Shown piece by piece: positions 46,316 through 54,785 of a DNA stretch of 64,000 nt. The translations under genes and the position numbers were made by a program. Below the pieces are notes generated by a model, which saw only the letters and a program-made list of their open reading frames with translations, ran no database searches and had not been told where the DNA came from. The stretch is from an uncultured Sphingomonas sp. (GTDB lineage Bacteria; Pseudomonadota; Alphaproteobacteria; Sphingomonadales; Sphingomonadaceae): NCBI RefSeq assembly GCF_913776855.1, contig NZ_CAJYQD010000044.1, positions 1 to 64,000 of the forward strand. The letters run 5' to 3'. Position 1 is the first letter of the stretch, and every line of letters begins with the position of its first letter.

Positions 46316-47545
46316 ATGCAGCACCGTTTCGTCCTTGCACCGCTCCTGCTCCTGATCGCCGCGCCGGCGGTTTCCGTCCCGCGGCAATCGCCGCCGGCGA
46401 GGATATTGAACGACCTGTCCCGTTGGACGATGCAGCCGGATGCCGTTCGGCGGAGCGATGCTCCGATCCTTCGCCGATCCTTGTCGAGGGCAGAGGCGGA
46501 CAGGGCGGTCGACTTGTTGGCCGCTGCACGCGCGCGACGCATGGCGGCTGACGACCGACAGGTGATCGCGGCAAAGGCGATCACGCTTGGCGACAAGACG
46601 CTGCGATGGGAAAGCCGGCAGTTCGGTGATGCCCCGTTCGGCAAGCGCAGCCTGTGGATTTCGATGCATGGCGGCGGCAATGCCGCGCCGGCGGTCAACG
46701 ACCAGCAATGGCGCAACCAGATCGGGCTATACCAGCCGTCCGAAGGTATCTACCTCGCACCGCGCGCGCCGACCGATACGTGGAACCTGTGGCATGAGGC
46801 GCATATCGACCCGCTGTTCCAGCGACTGATCGATGCGCAGGTCGCGATCAACGGCGTCGATCCCAACCGCGTCTATCTGCTCGGCTATTCTGCCGGCGGC
46901 GACGGGGTGTGGCAGCTGGCGCCGCGCATGGCGGATCGCTTTGCGGCTGCGGCGATGATGGCGGGCCATCCGAACGAGGCCAGTGTCGCGGGCCTGCGCA
47001 ACCTGCCGTTCGCTATCTTCATGGGCGGGGCGGACGCGGCCTATGACCGTAACCGGATCGCGGCGGAGAAGGGCGCGGAGCTGGAAAAGCTGCACGCCGC
47101 CGATCCGGGCGGCTATGTGTCGATGACGCGGATCTATCCGGGCCTGCCGCACTGGATGAACCGCAAGGATGCCGAAGGCTTGCCGTGGATGGCGCAGTTC
47201 ACGCGCAATCCATGGCCCAGGCGGATCGTGTGGGTGCAGGACGACGTGACCCACGATCGCTTCTACTGGCTGCAACTCCCCGATGCGGCACAGCCCAAGG
47301 CCGGCGACCGGATCGACGCGCGGGTCGAGGGACAGGCGATCACGATCGACGGTGCTGTACCGGCCGGGCTGACATTGCGCCTGTCCGACCGGTTGGTCGA
47401 TCTCGACCGGCCGGTGCGGGTGACGGTCAACGGACGGATGGCGTTTGCGGGCAAGGTCCCGCGCACCGCCGCCGCCATCGTCCGGTCGCTGGAGGAGCGG
47501 GCCGGTCCGGCATCGGCAGCGACGGCGTTGTTGGCGCTGCCCTGA
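46316..47545 (+). CDS. Exported alpha/beta hydrolase (esterase/depolymerase-like)
   Basis: A 409-residue secreted hydrolase with a signal peptide ending near APAVSVP. The oxyanion region is SMHGGGN and the nucleophile Ser192 is in GYSAGGDG, like feruloyl-esterase or PHB-depolymerase-type enzymes. The His in GLPHWMNR is the likely triad base. A C-terminal beta-rich domain of about 100 residues follows. Same orientation as the beta-helix gene 47 bp upstream; they may cooperate on an external polymer (inference). Confidence 0.8.
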   Translation: MQHRFVLAPLLLLIAAPAVSVPRQSPPARILNDLSRWTMQPDAVRRSDAPILRRSLSRAEADRAVDLLAAARARRMAADDRQVIAAKAITLGDKTLRWESRQFGDAPFGKRSLWISMHGGGNAAPAVNDQQWRNQIGLYQPSEGIYLAPRAPTDTWNLWHEAHIDPLFQRLIDAQVAINGVDPNRVYLLGYSAGGDGVWQLAPRMADRFAAAAMMAGHPNEASVAGLRNLPFAIFMGGADAAYDRNRIAAEKGAELEKLHAADPGGYVSMTRIYPGLPHWMNRKDAEGLPWMAQFTRNPWPRRIVWVQDDVTHDRFYWLQLPDAAQPKAGDRIDARVEGQAITIDGAVPAGLTLRLSDRLVDLDRPVRVTVNGRMAFAGKVPRTAAAIVRSLEERAGPASAATALLALP

Positions 47546-47551
47546 AATTTC

Positions 47552-47582
47552 GCGTCCGTCGAGCGGGGTTCTCGACGGACGC
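47552..47582. terminator. Hairpin between convergent esterase and phosphatase genes
   Basis: GCGTCCGTCGAG and CTCGACGGACGC, perfect 12-bp arms around a 7-base loop (CGGGGTT). No U-run, so the type of termination is uncertain. Confidence 0.6.
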
Positions 47583-47622
47583 TTCGCGACAAGCTCGAAG
47601 CTGCTCGAACCGCACGGCAGGC

Positions 47623-49293
47623 TCAGCGGCAGGTCGATCCCGTGCCCGGATCGAGGTCGAGGCAGCGGCCGTCGATCTCGCCCTTGGGCACGTTCAGGCC
47701 GATCGTCGCGGCCAGCGTCGGCAGGATGTCGACCGTCTCCACGCCGAATGGTTCCTCGAACCCGCCGGCACCCTTCCGCCAGAACAGGATTGGCACGCGC
47801 CGGTCATAGTCCCAGAAGCTGCCATGCGTCGCGACCGCGCTGCCGACCACCGGATGCGGCAGCGTCAGCACGCGCGGCTTCATCGCGACCAGCAGATCGC
47901 CCGAGCGCGGCGGGTAATAGGATGCGCGGGCACGCTCCAGCAGGGTCCAGGTTTCGGGCGGCGTGTTGGGCACGGTCGTCGCCATCACCTGCGCACGGGT
48001 GAAGACCGCCTGCGTCTGCGGATGAGCCATGAACATCGCGATCGCCTCGCGCTCGACGGCGGCCTTTTGCGCCGGTGTCAGGTTGATGTCGTACCAGACA
48101 TCACCGTTCACCGCACCGAACAGCACGGGGCCGGCTATACCGAGCTTCTGGCCGATCGCCTTGCCAATCCCCTCGACGGTCAGCTCGCCGTCCTGGCGCA
48201 CCGCTTGCGGAATCGCATGTTCGGCATGGCGTTCGCTGGCGTCGCTGCCACCATGGTCGGCGGTCAGCACGACTTGGTAATCGACGCCGGTCGCGTCCAG
48301 CACCTTGAAGAATTCGCCCAGGCTCTGGTCAAGCGAGGTCAGCTGCAGGCACATCTCGCTGCCTTCGGTGCCATAGCCGTGCCCGACATAATCGGTGGCG
48401 GAGGCGCCGATCGAAATGATGTCGGTCTGTGGTCCCTGGCCAAGCTTCATGTCCTGGATCAGCCCGGCGGCAAGTGCCAGGACGGCGGCATCCCATTCGG
48501 GCGAGCGGCGGAAGTTGTTCACGTCGCCCGCCTCGCGCGCGAAACGACCGGTGCCGATCGTCTTGCCCGCGACCGACACCGCCCGCGCGAGCGGCTGGCA
48601 GAAGGTCGGCAGCGTCATTGCCGGTTGCGCCGTCGCGATCTGCTTCGCCACGGCGGCGTTGGCGCGCGCGACCACCGGCGGCATCTTGCGTCCGGCATAG
48701 CTGACGAAGCCGTCCTTGCCGAACCACCACAGTTCGTCGACCTTGTGCCCGCCCATCATCACCGCCGCGCGGTCCTTGCCCGCGACCGATACGACGCGGG
48801 TGCGCGGGTCGGCAGCCTTCATCCGTTCGCCCAGCGTCGGCACCATCAGGTGCGTGTCGGACACGGTATAGTCCTTGAACGTCGAACCGGGCACGCGCTC
48901 GTCCTCCGCGCAATAGACCTTGTGATCGGGGCGGCTCGTGCTGCGCTGGTCGATCCAGTCATTGGCGATGATGCCGGTCCGCGACGGGCGCGATCCGGTC
49001 AGGATCGTCGAATGGCCGGGGCAGGTTTCGGTCGCGGCATGGCTCTGATAGCCCGACGGGAACACCGCGCCCTGCATCATCCGTACGAAGCCGCCGGTGA
49101 AGCGCGCGCGATATTCGGCGAACAGGTCGGCGGAGAACTGATCGACCGAGATGGCGACGATCAGCTTGGGACGAGTCGTCGGATAGGTCGGCGGTACCGG
49201 GACATCGGCGGCTGCCGGGGCGGGCGCGGCGGTCTGCGCCATGGCGGGGACGGCGGTGCCGAGCAGCAGCGCGGCAAGGGTCGGGAAACGCAT
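47623..49293 (-). CDS. phoK: Exported alkaline phosphatase, PhoK/PafA family
   Basis: A 556-residue periplasmic or secreted phosphatase. The signal peptide ends AVPAMAQ. The metal ligand Asp51 is in ISVDQFSADLF, the nucleophile Thr90 in HAATETCPGHSTILTGSRPSRTGI, with further ligands in ATDYVGH and LTADHGGSD. The whole sequence, including the C-terminal IDGRCLDL, closely resembles my recollection of PhoK of Sphingomonas sp. BSAR-1. GGAG 10 bases before ATG 49293. Divergent from the DsbD gene, with 53 bp between starts. Confidence 0.93.
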   Translation of the reverse strand: MRFPTLAALLLGTAVPAMAQTAAPAPAAADVPVPPTYPTTRPKLIVAISVDQFSADLFAEYRARFTGGFVRMMQGAVFPSGYQSHAATETCPGHSTILTGSRPSRTGIIANDWIDQRSTSRPDHKVYCAEDERVPGSTFKDYTVSDTHLMVPTLGERMKAADPRTRVVSVAGKDRAAVMMGGHKVDELWWFGKDGFVSYAGRKMPPVVARANAAVAKQIATAQPAMTLPTFCQPLARAVSVAGKTIGTGRFAREAGDVNNFRRSPEWDAAVLALAAGLIQDMKLGQGPQTDIISIGASATDYVGHGYGTEGSEMCLQLTSLDQSLGEFFKVLDATGVDYQVVLTADHGGSDASERHAEHAIPQAVRQDGELTVEGIGKAIGQKLGIAGPVLFGAVNGDVWYDINLTPAQKAAVEREAIAMFMAHPQTQAVFTRAQVMATTVPNTPPETWTLLERARASYYPPRSGDLLVAMKPRVLTLPHPVVGSAVATHGSFWDYDRRVPILFWRKGAGGFEEPFGVETVDILPTLAATIGLNVPKGEIDGRCLDLDPGTGSTCR

Positions 49294-49346
49294 TGAGGAA
49301 CTCCGCGGACGGTGCATCCGTCCCGAAACTCCGCTACCCGGCGGAC

Positions 49347-51371
49347 ATGACACCGGCAAGAACGCTGTGGCGACTCATCGCCATCCTCCTGGCTCTCCTA
49401 ACGGCACTGCCGGCCATGGCGCAGGTGCCGGGGCAGCGGCACGTCGAGATGCGGATCGTCGCGGAGAGTGATAGCCCGGCGGCAGGATCGCGCATCGCGC
49501 TGGCGCTGGTGTCGGTGCCCGATGCCGGCTGGCACGGATATTGGAAGAATCCCGGCGCGGTCGGCACACAGCCGCGACTCGACTGGACCTTGCCGGCGGG
49601 CGCGCGGGTCGGCCCGCTGCGCTACCCGGTGCCCGAACGGCTGACCGTCGCCGGGATCATCAACTATGTCTATGAACGGCCATGGACGATCCTGACTGAC
49701 CTGCAGCTTCCCGCCGGGCTGGCGAAGGGGAGTGCGGTGCCGGTGCGACTCGCGATCGACTATCTGGTCTGTACCCGCGAAATCTGCGTTCCGGAAAAGG
49801 CCGAACTGTCGACCGTGCTGACCATCGGCGACGGCGCGATCGCGCCCGGTCGCCGCGTCGAATTCGACGGATGGCGGCGCGCGCTGCCGCGGCCACTCGG
49901 ATCGCCGGCGCTGTTCCAGGCGGGGGAACCGCTGCGGCTGCGCATACCGTTCCCGGCATCGCAGCCGATCGGCGACGCCTATTTCTTCCCCGAAACCGAA
50001 AATGCGATCGATTACGACGCGCCGCAGGCCATCCGCCGCGACGGTGACGCGATCGTCGTCGAGACGAAGGGCACCGGCAAGCCGTCTGCGATCGAAGGCG
50101 TATTGGCGACCGGGCCGGGACAGGGCTTCGCGGTCCGCGCCACCCCCGGCGCGGTGGCCGCTGCCGCCGATCCGACGCCGATCCGCGCCGCGCTGATTGC
50201 CTTTGCCGGGGCGCTGTTGGGCGGTTTGCTGCTCAACATCATGCCCTGCGTCTTTCCGATCCTGAGCCTGAAGGCGCTGAGCCTCGCCCGGTCGGGCGAG
50301 TCGGCGGCCCATGCGCGGGCGGAGGGGGTGGCCTATACCGTCGGGGCGGTCGTCACCTGCATGGCGCTGGGCGGCATCCTGCTGGCGATCCGCGCGGCGG
50401 GCGTGGCGGCGGGGTGGGCGTTCCAGCTGACCGATCCGCGCGTCGTGCTGCTGCTGCTGGTACTGACCGGCGGCATCGCGCTGAACCTCGCCGGACTGTT
50501 CGAACTGCCGACGCCGCAGCTGGGCAACCACAGCGGGCGGGGCGGGGCATTCGCCACCGGTGCGCTGGCTGCGTTCGTCGCGACACCCTGCACCGGACCG
50601 TTCATGGGCGCCGCGCTCGGGTCGGCGCTGGTGCTGCCGCCGGTCGCGGCGATGGCGGTGTTCGCGGGCTTGGGGTTCGGCCTCGCACTGCCGTTCCTGC
50701 TGCTGGGCTTCGTGCCAGCGTTGCGCCGCCGCCTGCCACGGCCGGGGTCATGGATGGATGCATTCCGCAAGGCTCTGTCGGTGCCGATGTTCCTGACCGC
50801 GCTGGCACTGGCATGGATATTGGGGCGACAGGCAGGGGTCGACGGCATGGAGCTGGGGCTGGGGGCGCTACTGCTCGCCGGGCTGGGGCTGTGGTGGACC
50901 GGACGGCGGCAGTCGCGCGGGCGCGACCGGGCGTGGTGGCCGGGGATCGCCGCGCTGGTGCTGGCGGTGGCAAGTGCCGCGCTGGTGCAGCGCGCACCGC
51001 CCGCCGGGGCTGTCCCGACCGGCATCGCCGGGGCCGAACCGTTCAGCGAGGCGCGGCTGGCGGCGCTCCGGGCCGAGGGCAAGCCGGTCTTCGCCTATTT
51101 TACCGCCGACTGGTGCCTGACGTGCAAGGTCAACGAACGCGCCGCGATCGAGACGCAGGCGGTTGCCGATGCCTTTCGAAAGGGCGGGGTGAAGGTGCTG
51201 GTCGGCGACTGGACCGACGGCGACCCGACGCTCGGCCGTTTTATCGAGGCGCATAACCGGGCCGGCGTGCCGCTATATCTGTGGTATGGGACGGGCGAAA
51301 AGGACGCGCGCGTGCTGCCGCAGGTGCTGACGCCGGCAACCCTGACCGAGTTGGTACCCGAGCGCACATAG
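49347..51371 (+). CDS. DsbD-family thiol:disulfide reductase (ScsB-like)
   Basis: A 674-residue membrane protein carrying electrons from cytosolic thioredoxin to the periplasm. Signal peptide, then an N-terminal periplasmic domain with the C-TREIC pair. An eight-helix DsbD core holds MPCVFPI and ATPCTGPFMGAALG (the two redox cysteines). A C-terminal thioredoxin domain has DWCLTCK. Start 49347 gives the signal peptide. It can keep other exported proteins reduced, such as the exported MsrB in this window (inference). Confidence 0.9.
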   Translation: MTPARTLWRLIAILLALLTALPAMAQVPGQRHVEMRIVAESDSPAAGSRIALALVSVPDAGWHGYWKNPGAVGTQPRLDWTLPAGARVGPLRYPVPERLTVAGIINYVYERPWTILTDLQLPAGLAKGSAVPVRLAIDYLVCTREICVPEKAELSTVLTIGDGAIAPGRRVEFDGWRRALPRPLGSPALFQAGEPLRLRIPFPASQPIGDAYFFPETENAIDYDAPQAIRRDGDAIVVETKGTGKPSAIEGVLATGPGQGFAVRATPGAVAAAADPTPIRAALIAFAGALLGGLLLNIMPCVFPILSLKALSLARSGESAAHARAEGVAYTVGAVVTCMALGGILLAIRAAGVAAGWAFQLTDPRVVLLLLVLTGGIALNLAGLFELPTPQLGNHSGRGGAFATGALAAFVATPCTGPFMGAALGSALVLPPVAAMAVFAGLGFGLALPFLLLGFVPALRRRLPRPGSWMDAFRKALSVPMFLTALALAWILGRQAGVDGMELGLGALLLAGLGLWWTGRRQSRGRDRAWWPGIAALVLAVASAALVQRAPPAGAVPTGIAGAEPFSEARLAALRAEGKPVFAYFTADWCLTCKVNERAAIETQAVADAFRKGGVKVLVGDWTDGDPTLGRFIEAHNRAGVPLYLWYGTGEKDARVLPQVLTPATLTELVPERT

Positions 51372-51440
51372 CCGCTTGCCAGCCCCAATTTTGCAGCGCA
51401 GCATGTGGAGCGTTAACCGACCTGCGGCGTTGGGGGTTGA

Positions 51441-52928
51441 ATGGGGCGAGCGTTCGACGAAATCTGGGGACATGGTGGGCCGGATCATCCGCGTACCGAC
51501 CTTGCGGCACTGGCACGATGGATGCGCGAGGTGCCTTCCCATGAGTTGAAGCGCCGCCTGCAATCCGCCGAAGCGACCTTTCGACAACTGGGCATCACCT
51601 TTGCGGTCTATGGCGACAGCGAGGCGGCGGAACGGATCATCCCGTTCGACATCGTGCCGCGCGTGTTCATGGCCGACGAATGGGCGCGCCTGTCACAGGG
51701 GCTGATCCAGCGGACGCAGGCGATCAACGCTTTTCTCGACGATATCTATGGCGAACGCCGCATCCTGAAGGCGGGGGTGCTGCCGCCCGACCTGATCTTC
51801 GGCAACGCGCAGTTCCGGCCCGAAATCGCCGGTATCCGCCCGCCGCATGGCGTCTGGGCGCATATCTGCGGCATCGATCTGGTACGCACTGGGCCGGACG
51901 AATTCTTCGTACTCGAGGACAATGCCCGCACACCGTCGGGTGTGTCGTACATGCTGGAAAATCGCGAGGCGATGATCCGGCTGTGCCCCGAACTGTTCCG
52001 CAATTTCCGCGTGGCGGCGGTCGACAGCTATCCCGACAAGCTGTTGGAGACGATGCGATCGGTCGCTCCGCCGGGGGCGGGGGCACACCCGACCTGCGTC
52101 GTGCTGACGCCGGGGCATTTCAATTCGGCCTATTACGAACACAGCCTCCTTGCCGATTCGATGGGCGTCGAACTGGTCGAGCCGGCCGACCTGCTGGTCG
52201 ACGACGATGTGGTGTGGATGCAGACCATCGCCGGACGGGTGCGGGTCGACGTCATCTATCGCCGGATCGACGACGACTTCATCGATCCGGTCGTGTTCCG
52301 CCCCGAATCGCTGCTGGGCGTGCCGGGGCTGATCGCTGCGTACCGCGCGGGCAATGTCGCGCTGGTCAACGCGCCGGGCAACGGCATCGCCGACGACAAG
52401 GCGATCTATAGCTACATGCCGGAGATCGTCCGCTTCTACGCCGAGAGCGAACCGATGCTCCCCAATGTCGAGACATGGCGCTGTCGCGAGCCGCAGGCGC
52501 TCAAATACGTCCTCGACCATCTGGACGAGGTGGTGGTGAAACTGGTCGACGGATCGGGCGGCTATGGAATGCTGGTCGGACCCACCGCATCGAAGGCGGA
52601 GATCGAGGAGTTCCGCCGCGCGCTGATCGCCGAGCCGCAGCGTTATATCGCGCAGCCGACGCTTGCGCTGTCGACCGTACCGACGCTGACCGAAGCGGGC
52701 CTTGCCCCGCGGCATGTCGATTTCCGCCCGTTCGTGCTGACCGGCGCCGAGACGGTGCAGGTCGTGCCCGGCGGCCTGACCCGCGTCGCGCTGAAGGAAG
52801 GGTCGCTGGTAGTCAATTCCAGCCAGGGCGGCGGCACCAAGGACAGTTTCGTGCTGATGGACGATGGTCCGGTCCAGTCACAGGTGCAGGCGATGGGCGG
52901 GATGACCCAGTCGCAGGGGGGGCGCTGA
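51441..52928 (+). CDS. Circularly permuted type 2 ATP-grasp protein
   Basis: A 495-residue predicted ATP-dependent ligase of the DUF404/DUF407 class. Family blocks visible are DNARTPSGVSYMLENR, ADLLVDDDVVWMQT, NAPGNGIADDKAIYSYMPEI, VDGSGGYGMLVGP and FRPFVLTG. It is thought from comparative genomics to make peptide-type bonds; substrate unknown. First gene of an operon with alpha-E and transglutaminase-fold proteins (1-bp spacing and 1-bp overlap). Confidence 0.9.
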   Translation: MGRAFDEIWGHGGPDHPRTDLAALARWMREVPSHELKRRLQSAEATFRQLGITFAVYGDSEAAERIIPFDIVPRVFMADEWARLSQGLIQRTQAINAFLDDIYGERRILKAGVLPPDLIFGNAQFRPEIAGIRPPHGVWAHICGIDLVRTGPDEFFVLEDNARTPSGVSYMLENREAMIRLCPELFRNFRVAAVDSYPDKLLETMRSVAPPGAGAHPTCVVLTPGHFNSAYYEHSLLADSMGVELVEPADLLVDDDVVWMQTIAGRVRVDVIYRRIDDDFIDPVVFRPESLLGVPGLIAAYRAGNVALVNAPGNGIADDKAIYSYMPEIVRFYAESEPMLPNVETWRCREPQALKYVLDHLDEVVVKLVDGSGGYGMLVGPTASKAEIEEFRRALIAEPQRYIAQPTLALSTVPTLTEAGLAPRHVDFRPFVLTGAETVQVVPGGLTRVALKEGSLVVNSSQGGGTKDSFVLMDDGPVQSQVQAMGGMTQSQGGR

Positions 52929-52929
52929 C

Positions 52930-53868
52930 ATGGCGATGCTCTCCCGCACCGCCGCCTCGCTCTATTGGCTGGGGCGCTATGTCGAGCGCGCCGATTTCCT
53001 TGCGCGGCTGGTGGAGGCGACCGTGCGGCTCGATGCGCTGTCGTCGCGTCCGGCCGGCGATGCCGCATGGGCCAGCGCGCTGGCGGTCAGCTATACCGAG
53101 GACAGCTTCGCCGCGACCGGGCAGGGCGTCGGGCAGGCTTCGGTCGCACGCTTCCTGACCTGCGACCGCAGCCATGCCGGGTCGATCCTGTGGTGTCTCG
53201 ACGCCGCGCGCAACAATGCGAAGGCGGTGCGCACCGCACTGACCCGCGACGCGTGGACCGCGATCAACCGTGCGTGGATCGTCTTCAACACGCCGCGGGG
53301 CGAGGAGGGCGAGGACATCCTCAACCTCGTCGAGGCGATCAAGGCCGAGGCGCGCGGCTTCGAAGGCGCAGTGCAGCGCATGATGAAGAACGAGGCGACG
53401 TGGTTCGTGCAGCTGGGGGCGGCGATCGAGCGTGCCGACAACACCGCGCGGCTGATCGACGTCAAATATCACCTGTTGCTGCCGGAGGGCGAGCGGATCG
53501 GCGGCGCGATCGATCGCGATCAGTGGACGACGATCCTGCAAACGGTGTCGGCCGTCACGGCCTATCGCTGGCTGTATAGCGAGGGGCTGAAGCCCGCCAA
53601 CGTCATCGAATTGCTGCTGTCGCGTGGTGAGGTGCCGCGCAGTCTGGCGGCCTGCGTCGATGAAACGGTCGAGATGCTGAACATGCTGGGCAAGCGCACC
53701 GGTTTTCAGGGGGAGGCCGACCGGATGGCGCGTGCCCGGCTGGCGCGGATGCAGAAGACCCGCGCGCACGAGGTCATCGTCAGCGGCCTGCATGAATATC
53801 TGAATGCCTTCATCCGGGAGAATGCGATGCTCGACGCCGCCATCGCCCGCCAGTTCCGTTTTATCTGA
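52930..53868 (+). CDS. Alpha-E domain protein (DUF403)
   Basis: A 312-residue all-helical protein starting MLSRTAASLYWLGRYVERADFLARL, the family hallmark. It includes ERADNTARLIDVKYHLLL. It always accompanies permuted ATP-grasp genes in bacteria as far as I know; its biochemical role is unknown. Begins one base after the ATP-grasp stop. Confidence 0.9.
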   Translation: MAMLSRTAASLYWLGRYVERADFLARLVEATVRLDALSSRPAGDAAWASALAVSYTEDSFAATGQGVGQASVARFLTCDRSHAGSILWCLDAARNNAKAVRTALTRDAWTAINRAWIVFNTPRGEEGEDILNLVEAIKAEARGFEGAVQRMMKNEATWFVQLGAAIERADNTARLIDVKYHLLLPEGERIGGAIDRDQWTTILQTVSAVTAYRWLYSEGLKPANVIELLLSRGEVPRSLAACVDETVEMLNMLGKRTGFQGEADRMARARLARMQKTRAHEVIVSGLHEYLNAFIRENAMLDAAIARQFRFI

Positions 53869-54659
53869 TGCGGCTGACGGTCCACCATGAAACGCGCTAC
53901 CGCTTTACCGAGCCGCAGGCGCGGATCGTCCAGTTGCTGCGGTTGTTTCCTGCCGATACCAGCCACCAGACGGTGGTGAACTGGCGCATCGACGTCGATT
54001 GCGACGCGCGACTGCGAGAGGGGTTCGACGGCTACGGCAACGTCACGCGGATGCTCTATGCGGAGGGTCCGGTCGATGCGCTGGTCCTGACGGTATCGGG
54101 GGAGGCACTCCTGACCGAAACCGATGGTCCGATCGAGGGAACGGACGAGCCGTTTCCCCCTGACCTGTTCCGCCGCGTGACGTCGCTGACCCGCGCCGAT
54201 GCGCTCATCAAGGGGCTGGGGCAGGGTGACGACCTGGCTGCCATGACCGCGCTGGCCCGCGCGATCCATGCACGCTGGCCACTCGACCGGCGGCCGACGC
54301 CGACGATCCGTCCGGCAATCGAGGCGGCGAGCGCTGCACGGCTGGCCCCACGCGACATGGCGCAGATCTTTATCGCCGCCGCGCGGGCGCGGGGTGTGCC
54401 GGCGCGTTACGTGTCCGGATACAGCCTGTCAGGCGACGACGAACGCCGCACCGCTGCGCCCCATGCCTGGGCGGAGGCATATGTTTCGGGTGGCTGGTAT
54501 GCATTCGATCCGGCAACCGGCGGGCGGTCGGGACTGGATCATATCCGGGTCGCGGTCGCGCTGGACGCTGCCGGTGCGGCACCGATCGCAGGCGTGCGGA
54601 TGGGGGCCGGCGAAGAAGAACTGGACGTCGATGTTCGGGTAGGCAGCGAGGTGGAATAG
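53868..54659 (+). CDS. Transglutaminase-fold protein lacking the catalytic cysteine
   Basis: A 263-residue protein. The N-terminal beta domain begins HHETRYRFTEPQARIVQLLRLFP. The transglutaminase core has the His and Asp of the triad (APHAWAEAYVSGGWYAFDPATG) and GVPARYVSGY. Where active members have GVC-RD this one reads LAP-RDMAQ, and its only cysteine is near residue 45, so a thiol triad cannot form. It may be a non-catalytic partner, or use another mechanism. TGATG joins it to the alpha-E gene. Confidence 0.9.
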   Translation: MRLTVHHETRYRFTEPQARIVQLLRLFPADTSHQTVVNWRIDVDCDARLREGFDGYGNVTRMLYAEGPVDALVLTVSGEALLTETDGPIEGTDEPFPPDLFRRVTSLTRADALIKGLGQGDDLAAMTALARAIHARWPLDRRPTPTIRPAIEAASAARLAPRDMAQIFIAAARARGVPARYVSGYSLSGDDERRTAAPHAWAEAYVSGGWYAFDPATGGRSGLDHIRVAVALDAAGAAPIAGVRMGAGEEELDVDVRVGSEVE

Positions 54660-54664
54660 TTCCC

Positions 54665-54779
54665 CCCCTGGCACGGGGCGGGGGCAGCCGCAGGCTGGTG
54701 GAGAAGGGCTTCTGCAGTCGATGCGCTGCGTAGTCACCCTTCCACCGCTACGCGGCGGTCCCCTCCCCGTGCCGGGGTG
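54665..54779. repeat. Intergenic palindromic element, CTCCCC/GGGGAG family, copy 1
   Basis: Long imperfect inverted repeat: GGCACGGGGCGGGGG ... GGCTGGTGGAGAAGGG on the left, and CCCTTCCACCGC ... CCCCTCCCCGTGCC on the right. It lies between the convergent transglutaminase-fold and pyruvate kinase genes and matches the element before ruvC. Confidence 0.75.
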
Positions 54780-54785
54780 GCGTTC

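Noticed and set aside
47185..49296. 703-codon plus-strand frame over the phosphatase
   Set aside because: Antisense shadow of the PhoK-like gene.
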